A stretch of 64,000 nt of DNA, taken from positions 1 to 64,000 of the forward strand of contig BGOM01000019.1 in NCBI GenBank assembly GCA_003569245.1, written 5' to 3'. Origin of the DNA: Opitutia bacterium (GTDB lineage Bacteria > Verrucomicrobiota > Verrucomicrobiia > Opitutales > UBA953). A program made the translations under genes and the position numbers. Below are positions 57,737 to 64,000 of this stretch, in pieces. A model generated the notes under the pieces. The model did not search any database. It was not told where the DNA came from and worked only from the letters and a program-made list of their open reading frames with translations. Each line of letters opens with the position of its first letter. Position 1 is the stretch's first letter.

Positions 57737-59902
57737 ATGTTCGCCTCCGGCCTGGCCATCTTCTGGGGAGCGCTGCTGCTGTTCCTCGTCCAACCCCTGA
57801 TCGCGCGTTTCATCCTGCCCTGGTTCGGCGGCGGTCCCGCGGTCTGGACAACGTGCATGCTGTTTTTCCAGGTGCTGCTGCTCGGCGGCTACGCCTACGC
57901 TCACTTCAGCATCCGCCGCCTGCGCCCGCGGACCCAGGTCGTCACGCACCTCGGTCTGCTGCTGGTGGCGCTCTGCCTGCTGCCGATCACCCCGGCGGAG
58001 GCGTGGAAACCGACCGACGCCGACGCGCCGACGGCCCATATCCTCGGGCTGCTGCTCCGTTGCCTGGGTCTGCCCTACCTGATGCTCTCCGCGACCGGAC
58101 CTCTCCTGCAGGCCTGGTTCAGCCGCGCCCACCCGGGCGTCTCCCCTTATCGCCTCTACGCGCTCTCGAACGTCGGCTCCCTGCTCGCGCTGCTGGGCTA
58201 CCCGTTCCTCGTCGAACCAAACCTCACGCGCCACCAGCAGGCGGCGGCCTGGTCGTGGGGGCTGGCAGGCTTCGTCGCCTTGGCGGCCTGGTGCGGGGCG
58301 CAGGTCTGGCGAACCGCGGCGACGACCACCGCTCCGACCGAGGCGACGCCGGCGCCGACCGACGACGCCGGCCCCGCGGGGCGACGCTGGTTCTGGTTCC
58401 TGCTGCCGGCGTGCGCGGTGGTCCTGCTGCTCGCGACGACGAACACGCTCTGCCAGGATATCGCGGTGATCCCGTTCCTCTGGATCCTGCCGCTCAGCCT
58501 CTACCTGCTGAGCTTCATCGTGTGCTTCGACAGCCCGCGCTGGTACCGACGTCGGTTCTGGCTACCGTTGCTCGCGCTGGCGCTGACGGCGAGCGCCGGC
58601 GCGCTGCTGGGCCATCATCAGGCGGCGCTGTCCGGCTGCTGGCCGCCGATCCCGTGGCTGGCGGGGCTGACCGCCGACCTCACGATGTACCAGGAGCTGG
58701 GCATCCACCTCGCCACCCTCTTCATCTGCTGCATGGCCTGTCACGGCGAGGTCTACCGGCTGCGACCCGCCGCGGACGGACTCACCGGCTTCTACCTCTC
58801 GCTGTCCGCCGGCGGCGCCTGCGGCGGCCTGTTCGTCGCCATCGGCGCGCCGCTCCTGCTCGATCAGCATGGCGAATTCCAAGCGGCCTTGCTCCTGACC
58901 GCCGTGCTGGTCCTCGGGGTGCTCGCGATCGACGCCGGCAGCCCCCTGCACCATGGCCGTCGGCCCTGGGCGTGGGCGACGCTGGCGCTGGGGACGGCCC
59001 TGCTCGCCGCCGGGCTCGGGTATGACCTGCACCGGTCAACCCAAGGGGCCTACGCCCTCTCGCGCAACTTCTACGGGGTGCTGAAGGTGACAGAGCATCA
59101 CGTGGGTGACCCTTCCGAGCACCGGCTGATCCTCCAGCACGGTGGCACGACCCACGGTCTGCAGTACACCGACCCGAACCTGCGGCACCTGCCGGCGACC
59201 TATTACACCGCGACCAGCGGCGTGGGCAGGTTGTTCCAGGCGGACCGGCCGGAAGGCGGCCGCAAGGTGGCGGTGGTGGGATTGGGTACCGGCAGCCTCT
59301 CGGCGTGGGGACGGAAGGGCGACCTCTTCCGTTTCTACGAGATCAACGACGATATCGTGAAGCTGGCCCGTGGGACGTTCACATTCCTGCGCGACACCCG
59401 GGCCCAGGTGGAGATCGCGATGGGCGACGCGCGCCTGAGCCTCGAACGCGAGGCTGACCAAGGCTACGACATCATCGTGCTCGACGCCTTCAGCAGCGAC
59501 GCGATCCCGGTCCACCTGCTGACGGACGAGGCGGTGTCGACCTACCTGCGCCACCTGGCGCCGGGCGGCACGCTGGCCGTGCATATCTCCAACCGCTCCC
59601 TGAACCTCGAACCGGTGGTGATGTTGCTGGCCCGGAAGCATGGGCTGCAGGCCGCGATCGTCCATGACAGCGACGAGACGGCGGACAACGGCAACCTCGA
59701 GACGCTCGGCATCTACGCGTCGGACTGGGTGCTGCTGAGCCGCGACCGCCGCGTGCTCGATCGCCCGACCATCGAGTCGGCCGGGTCGCATGCCCAGCCC
59801 ATCCCGCCCCGGGTCAGGCTCTGGACGGACGAACAAAGCGACCTCCTGAGCATCCTCCTCACCGAGCCCGGCACCTTCCTGCACTGGTTGAAGAACCTTT
59901 GA
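57737..59902 (+). CDS. Fused membrane / spermidine-synthase-like protein
   Basis: 721 residues. The first 450 hold about ten membrane segments (IFWGALLLFLVQPLIARFIL, WFWFLLPACAVVLLLATTN, WAWATLALGTALLAAGLGYD). Residues 470-700 resemble the SAM-binding domain of spermidine synthase: VAVVGLGTGSLSAWG, FYEINDDIVKLA, DARLSLEREADQGYDIIVLD and FSSDAIPVHLLT. This membrane-fused form is widespread but its product is not established; an aminopropyl transferase role cannot be assumed. It is followed 5 bases later by the DUF2341-LamG-esterase gene. Confidence 0.85.
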   Translation: MFASGLAIFWGALLLFLVQPLIARFILPWFGGGPAVWTTCMLFFQVLLLGGYAYAHFSIRRLRPRTQVVTHLGLLLVALCLLPITPAEAWKPTDADAPTAHILGLLLRCLGLPYLMLSATGPLLQAWFSRAHPGVSPYRLYALSNVGSLLALLGYPFLVEPNLTRHQQAAAWSWGLAGFVALAAWCGAQVWRTAATTTAPTEATPAPTDDAGPAGRRWFWFLLPACAVVLLLATTNTLCQDIAVIPFLWILPLSLYLLSFIVCFDSPRWYRRRFWLPLLALALTASAGALLGHHQAALSGCWPPIPWLAGLTADLTMYQELGIHLATLFICCMACHGEVYRLRPAADGLTGFYLSLSAGGACGGLFVAIGAPLLLDQHGEFQAALLLTAVLVLGVLAIDAGSPLHHGRRPWAWATLALGTALLAAGLGYDLHRSTQGAYALSRNFYGVLKVTEHHVGDPSEHRLILQHGGTTHGLQYTDPNLRHLPATYYTATSGVGRLFQADRPEGGRKVAVVGLGTGSLSAWGRKGDLFRFYEINDDIVKLARGTFTFLRDTRAQVEIAMGDARLSLEREADQGYDIIVLDAFSSDAIPVHLLTDEAVSTYLRHLAPGGTLAVHISNRSLNLEPVVMLLARKHGLQAAIVHDSDETADNGNLETLGIYASDWVLLSRDRRVLDRPTIESAGSHAQPIPPRVRLWTDEQSDLLSILLTEPGTFLHWLKNL

Positions 59903-59907
59903 ACCCC

Positions 59908-62871
59908 ATGCGACCGTCCCTCCTCTCCACCCTCCTCCTGACCTGCGCCGCCGCGCTGTTCGCCGCGGAGAGCGCCGGCCCGTTCGCGGCCTGGAGCCGC
60001 CACGGCTCGTTGCCGATCCTGACCGACGCCGCCGGGGTCGACCTGCCGGCGACGGAATCGGTCGATGACTTCCCCTTGCTGGTCCGTCTGCACGGCGACT
60101 GGTTCCCCTTCGCCGAGGCGAAGGGCCAGGGCGAAGACCTGCGGTTCACGGACAGCCAAGGCCGCGTCTTGCCGCACCAGATCGAGGCCTGGGACGCCGC
60201 GGGCGGTACGGCGGCGATCTGGGTACGCATCCCGCGCATCACGGGCCAGCAACGGCAAGCCTTGCGCCTGCACTGGGGCAAGGCCGACGCGACGGACGCC
60301 TCCGACGGCGCCGCGGTCTTCAACGAGAGCAACGGTTACCTGACGGTCTGGCACCTCGGTGACCCGACGGCCGACGCCACGGGCCGGCTCCGCGGCAAGG
60401 ATACGGGCACCCGGGCCACCCCCGGGGTCATCGGCGCCGCCCGCGCGTTCCCCGGCAAGGCCGGCATCTTCGCGGGCGACAAGATCGCGGGATTTCCCAC
60501 GGGCGACCAGCCGCACTCGACCGAGGTCTGGTTCCGGGCGGCGCAACCCAACGCCAGCGTGGTGGGCTGGGGCAACGAACAGCGCCAGGGCAAGGTCGTG
60601 CTGCAATACCGCAGTCCCTCGCACGTGCGCACGGATTGCTACTTCTCCGCCGGCAACGTCCAGAGCCGCCCCTTTCCCGCGGGCGAGTGGGTGCACGTGA
60701 TGCACGTCTACGCGGGTGACCGCGCGCAGGTCTACGTGAACGGCGAGCCCGCCGGGATACCGGCAGGACGCTCGGGTCCGATGAATCTGACGAGTCCGGC
60801 GCGGCTGTGGATCGGCGGCTGGTATAACAATTACGAGTATGTCGGCGAGATCGACGAGGTGCGCGTGTCGAAGGTCGCGAGGTCGGCGGCCTGGGCGAAG
60901 CTCAGCCACGCCAACCAAAGACCGCGCCAGACCCTGCACGGCCTCCTGTCGCCGACCGGGACGGGGGCGCCGACCCTGGTTCCCGCCGTGGCCGACGTGC
61001 CGGAAGGCGGGCAGGTCCCGCTCACCCTGTCCGCCCCCGGGGCGCAGCGCATCACCTGGTTGCTCGTCCGCGACGGACAGGAAACGGTGCTCGCGACGAA
61101 CGAGCTGCGCCACGCCTTCGCCGCCGGCCGCACGCAAGGCGACGCCGGCCCGGTGAAAGTCGTGGCCCGCGTGGTCACCGCGGAACGCACCTTTGACGCG
61201 ACGGCGACCTTGACCGTGCGCGAGGCGATCCCCGAGCCCCGCGTCCGCCTGCAAGCCCCGGGCCGCTGGGACGGCGTCAGCCCGCTGGAGGTCGCCCTGC
61301 TCACGGAGAACGCCGCCGCGCTCGCGCAGGCGGGGGCCGGCCGGATCGACGTCCGCTGGCAGGCCGACACCTTCGCCGTGACCCAGGAGGTGCGCGGCAC
61401 GACGCTGCGCCTGCTGCGCGCCCAACGCGACGGCGAACTCGTCGTCCGGGCGCTGGTCGACAACGGCGGCGCGGCGGTGACGGCGGAGACGAGGATCCAA
61501 GTGGTCCGGCCGACCGCTCTGCCGCGCGCGGAACGGGCGACGGAGGCCGAGGAACGGCCGATGGACCACCAGTTCTACGGACGGGGGGCCGATGGGCTGG
61601 GCTGGCTGCGCTGCGCCGGCAAGACCGACCGGGCCGGGGCCAAGATCACGCTGACCGTGACAGCCGACGGTCGGCCTTATGCGGAGGAATCCGCCGCGGG
61701 CGAAACCTATGCCTTCCGGGTCGGCCTGCGCCCGGGCTTCGTCCGTTACCGCGCGAAACTGACTTCGGAACAGTCGGGGCAGAAAGTCACCTTGCACGAG
61801 GCGGACGACCTGGTGGCGGGCCGCGCGTTCGTCATCGTGGGACAGTCCAACGCGGTGGCGACGGATTGGGGCAAGGGCGAAGGAACCTACAGGAGCGACT
61901 GGATCCGGACTTTCGGGAGCCCGTCGGCCGGCGGCAAGGAACCGCCGACCTGGGGCGTGGCGACCCATCGCGCCCCGGGAGGCAAGCTCCAGGTCGGCTA
62001 CTGGGCGATGGAACTCGGCCAACGGATCGTCGAACAGGAAAAGTCGCCGGTCTGCTTCATCAACGGGGCCGTCGGCGGAACGCGCATCGATCAGCACCAG
62101 CGCAACGAGGCGGACCCGACCGACGCCGCGACGATCTACGGCCGGCTCCTCTCCCGCGTCCGCGGCGCCCGGCTGACCCACGAGGTCGACGCGATCTTCT
62201 GGCACCAGGGCGAGAACGACCAAGGCGCCGACGGACCGGGCGGCTTCGGCTACGAACGCTACCGTGACTACTTCCACCGGCTGGCGGGCTCATGGAGCCT
62301 CGACTACCCGAATGTAAGCCACCTGTACGTCTTCCAGATCTGGCCGAAGTCCTGCGCGATGGGCATCGACGGGTCCGACAATCGTCTGCGGGAGGTGCAA
62401 CGGCGTTTGCCGGAGGACTTCGCCTGCCTGACGATCCAGTCGACCTTGGGCATCGAACCTCCCGGGGGCTGCCACTACCCGCCCGAGGGATATGCGGAGA
62501 TGGCCCGCCAACTCTACCCGGTCGTGGCCCGGACGGAATTTGGCGCGAAGTTCCCGGACCCGGTGACGGCCCCGAACCTGCGGCAGGCGACGCTCGACGC
62601 CTCCGGGACCAAGGTGACCTTGGCGTTCGACCAACCGATGCGGTGGGACGACTCCCTCTGCGGACAATTCTGGATCGACGGCATCGGCGGTCTCGTGACG
62701 GGCGGCCAGGTCGACGGCGCGACCATCACGCTTCGCCTGAAGGAACCCCGGCCGCCCGGCGTCGGCGTGATCACCTACCTCGACAGCAAGGCCTGGAGCC
62801 AGAAAACCCTGCTGCGCGGCGTCAATGGCCTTGCGGCGCTGACCTTCTGCGAGGTACCTCTGAGCCGCTGA
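59908..62871 (+). CDS. Secreted DUF2341-LamG-SGNH esterase multidomain protein
   Basis: 987 residues from ATG 59908 (an in-frame TTG at 59899 is less likely). Leader MRPSLLSTLLLTCAAALFAA. Domain order: DUF2341 (DDFPLLVRLHGDWFPFAEAK, about 50-130); LamG-type concanavalin domain (about 145-340, WHLGDPTADATGRL to YVGEIDEVRVSKVARSAAWA); an Ig-like beta region to about 520; then an SGNH esterase domain related to sialate O-acetylesterases, with VGQSNAVATDWG (Ser near 646), GAVGGTRIDQH, WHQGENDQG and CHYPPEGYAEM carrying the His; and a short C-terminal beta domain. A glycan-binding esterase acting outside the cytoplasm is the likely role. Confidence 0.87.
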   Translation: MRPSLLSTLLLTCAAALFAAESAGPFAAWSRHGSLPILTDAAGVDLPATESVDDFPLLVRLHGDWFPFAEAKGQGEDLRFTDSQGRVLPHQIEAWDAAGGTAAIWVRIPRITGQQRQALRLHWGKADATDASDGAAVFNESNGYLTVWHLGDPTADATGRLRGKDTGTRATPGVIGAARAFPGKAGIFAGDKIAGFPTGDQPHSTEVWFRAAQPNASVVGWGNEQRQGKVVLQYRSPSHVRTDCYFSAGNVQSRPFPAGEWVHVMHVYAGDRAQVYVNGEPAGIPAGRSGPMNLTSPARLWIGGWYNNYEYVGEIDEVRVSKVARSAAWAKLSHANQRPRQTLHGLLSPTGTGAPTLVPAVADVPEGGQVPLTLSAPGAQRITWLLVRDGQETVLATNELRHAFAAGRTQGDAGPVKVVARVVTAERTFDATATLTVREAIPEPRVRLQAPGRWDGVSPLEVALLTENAAALAQAGAGRIDVRWQADTFAVTQEVRGTTLRLLRAQRDGELVVRALVDNGGAAVTAETRIQVVRPTALPRAERATEAEERPMDHQFYGRGADGLGWLRCAGKTDRAGAKITLTVTADGRPYAEESAAGETYAFRVGLRPGFVRYRAKLTSEQSGQKVTLHEADDLVAGRAFVIVGQSNAVATDWGKGEGTYRSDWIRTFGSPSAGGKEPPTWGVATHRAPGGKLQVGYWAMELGQRIVEQEKSPVCFINGAVGGTRIDQHQRNEADPTDAATIYGRLLSRVRGARLTHEVDAIFWHQGENDQGADGPGGFGYERYRDYFHRLAGSWSLDYPNVSHLYVFQIWPKSCAMGIDGSDNRLREVQRRLPEDFACLTIQSTLGIEPPGGCHYPPEGYAEMARQLYPVVARTEFGAKFPDPVTAPNLRQATLDASGTKVTLAFDQPMRWDDSLCGQFWIDGIGGLVTGGQVDGATITLRLKEPRPPGVGVITYLDSKAWSQKTLLRGVNGLAALTFCEVPLSR

Positions 62872-62878
62872 CCCCGCC

Positions 62879-63646
62879 ATGCGCCCCGCCCTCTGCCTGC
62901 TCCTCACCCTCGCCGCCGGCGTCCGCGCCAATTACGCCGAGGAAGCCTACGCGGCGACCTTCAAGCTGCATAATATCGCCCTGAACGGTACCTGCTCGCT
63001 GTATCGCCGCCCCGCTCCGGACGAAGCCATCTACCTGGTGACAACCCAGCACCAGATGGAGGGGGCGAAGGGCGACACCTGCGTGATCGTCCTGCGTGAA
63101 CCGCAACCCGACGGCTCCTACAAGCGCAACGACTTCCCGATTGTCATCCGCAAGGACGGCCAGCCGGCCTGGGTCCGCCACCCGAAGCTCGACCTCGCCG
63201 TGCTGAAGCTGACGACCCCGCCGAAAGGCACCTACGCGACCTTGCCGACGAGCGAGATCGCCGATGATGCCCGCCTAGCCGCGGCGAAACCGACCATCGG
63301 CTCGCCGTTCCTGCTGCTTTCGTTCCCGCACGGGGTCGAATCCGTACGCGCGGGCTTCCCGGTCGCCCGCCAGGCGATCTTCGCCGCCCCTCCCCGGCTC
63401 TCCTCGACCGCCTACCCGACCTTCTTCGCGGACGTCCACGCGAGCGCGGGCGACAGCGGCGGACCCGGTTTCATCGAGGGCGCGAACGGACGCCCGCTCA
63501 TCGTCGGGATGTGCTTCGAGCGGGAGAACCATGACGAGCGGGTGAAGACCGAGCTGACCAACGGCATCATCAAGCACCCGCTCTACCTGGCCAACTTCAT
63601 CCACGGCCGCTACCTGCTCGAGACGATCGAGGCCGCCGCCCACTGA
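62879..63646 (+). CDS. Secreted trypsin-like serine protease
   Basis: 255 residues, leader MRPALCLLLTLAAGVRA. A single trypsin/HtrA-like domain: His in LVTTQHQM (H58), Asp in HPKLDLAVLKL (D105) and Ser in SAGDSGGPGF (S192) line up as the catalytic triad. The region round the His (TTQH) differs from the common TAAH, so activity is likely but not certain. There is no PDZ domain. Start is 7 bases after the esterase stop. It may mature or clear secreted enzymes of the locus. Confidence 0.82.
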   Translation: MRPALCLLLTLAAGVRANYAEEAYAATFKLHNIALNGTCSLYRRPAPDEAIYLVTTQHQMEGAKGDTCVIVLREPQPDGSYKRNDFPIVIRKDGQPAWVRHPKLDLAVLKLTTPPKGTYATLPTSEIADDARLAAAKPTIGSPFLLLSFPHGVESVRAGFPVARQAIFAAPPRLSSTAYPTFFADVHASAGDSGGPGFIEGANGRPLIVGMCFERENHDERVKTELTNGIIKHPLYLANFIHGRYLLETIEAAAH

Positions 63647-63658
63647 CCCTTTGCGCCG

Positions 63659-64000
63659 ATGCGTCCCCCGCCCCTGCTGATCCTCGCGCTAACGCTCATC
63701 GCGGCTGGCCCTATGGCCTGGTCCGCCGACGCCCCGCGCACGCCCAACTTCGTCTACGTCTTCACGGACGACCAACGCTGGGACGCGCTCGGGGTGGTGC
63801 AACGCGAACAGGGCGAACGCGGTCGTTTCCCCTGGTTGCGAACGCCGAACCTCGACCGTCTCGCCGCCGAGGGCGTGCGGTTCCGGAACGCCTTCGTGGT
63901 GAACTCCCTCTGTGCGCCGTCGCGGGCCTCGCTCGTGACGGGCCAGTACGGGCATGTCAACGGCGTGACCAACAACCACACACCGCACCCCGCGGGCAAC
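63659..64000 (+). CDS. Secreted sulfatase, N-terminal part (3' end outside window)
   Basis: 114 residues are visible from ATG 63659, 12 bases after the protease stop. Leader MRPPPLLILALTLIAAGPMA. Metal ligands D37/D38 in FTDDQRWDALG, a longer-than-usual loop (VVQREQGERGRFPWLR), TPNLDRLAAEGVRF, and formylglycine site C85 in CAPSR followed by ASLVTGQYGHVNGVTNN. The FTDDQRWD form and the GHVNGV turn are those of the S1 branch with heparan- and mucin-type desulfating members. The rest of the gene lies beyond the window. Confidence 0.92.
   Translation, partial: MRPPPLLILALTLIAAGPMAWSADAPRTPNFVYVFTDDQRWDALGVVQREQGERGRFPWLRTPNLDRLAAEGVRFRNAFVVNSLCAPSRASLVTGQYGHVNGVTNNHTPHPAGN

Overview
The window reads as one GC-rich chromosomal segment of a PVC-superphylum bacterium, most likely Verrucomicrobiota (Opitutae-like) and less likely a planctomycete. 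The evidence is the density of families typical of that group: secreted sulfatases, exported multi-domain c-type cytochromes of the PSCyt1/DUF1549/DUF1553 type, Tat-exported DUF1501 and DUF1552 proteins, a DUF1592-type cytochrome, 3-keto-disaccharide hydrolase (DUF1080) proteins and a PVC-type heme protein. The lineage call is inference from gene content; no rRNA gene is present.

Left edge (1-2.5 kb): the C-terminus of a sulfatase, a bidirectional terminator, then a leftward three-gene group (pirin, double CDGSH iron-sulfur protein, DoxX-like membrane protein with a cysteine-rich tail), and a tRNA-Pro(CGG) with its own hairpin.

From 2.6 kb to the right edge almost everything is on the plus strand in tightly packed operons with 4-bp overlaps or gaps of a few bases; the exception is a polysaccharide deacetylase at 36.7-37.5 kb. 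The cargo is carbohydrate catabolism outside the cytoplasm: an alpha-galactosidase-like GH36-type enzyme, nine sulfatases counting the two cut by the window edges, two DUF1080 proteins, a pectate-lyase-like beta-helix protein, two SGNH esterases, an alpha/beta hydrolase esterase, a TauE/SafE exporter and lectin-like (LamG, discoidin, FG-GAP) modules. Woven through it are four DUF1549/DUF1553 cytochrome plus DUF1501 pairs and one DUF1552 plus DUF1592-type pair. Twice the pair is followed directly by a secreted FAD-dependent oxidoreductase, giving a repeated cytochrome-DUF1501-FAD triad. A furA-katG operon, with a KatG carrying a signal peptide, sits right behind the first triad.

A working model (inference): sulfatases and esterases strip decorations from a sulfated glycan; FAD oxidoreductases oxidise sugar hydroxyls and pass electrons to the exported cytochromes; DUF1080 proteins cleave the resulting 3-keto-glycosides; exported KatG removes peroxide formed in the same compartment; the TauE-like protein moves sulfite or a related anion. 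DUF1501 and DUF1552 proteins are obligate companions of the cytochromes but have no assigned reaction.

Five genes carry single-base frameshifts (near 588, 13372, 27072, 30142 and 45220), most of them in or beside G runs, with an otherwise intact protein continuing in the next frame. This looks more like consensus sequence error than gene decay. No intergenic stretch exceeds about 175 bases. No CRISPR array, insertion sequence, transposase, prophage gene or replication origin was seen.
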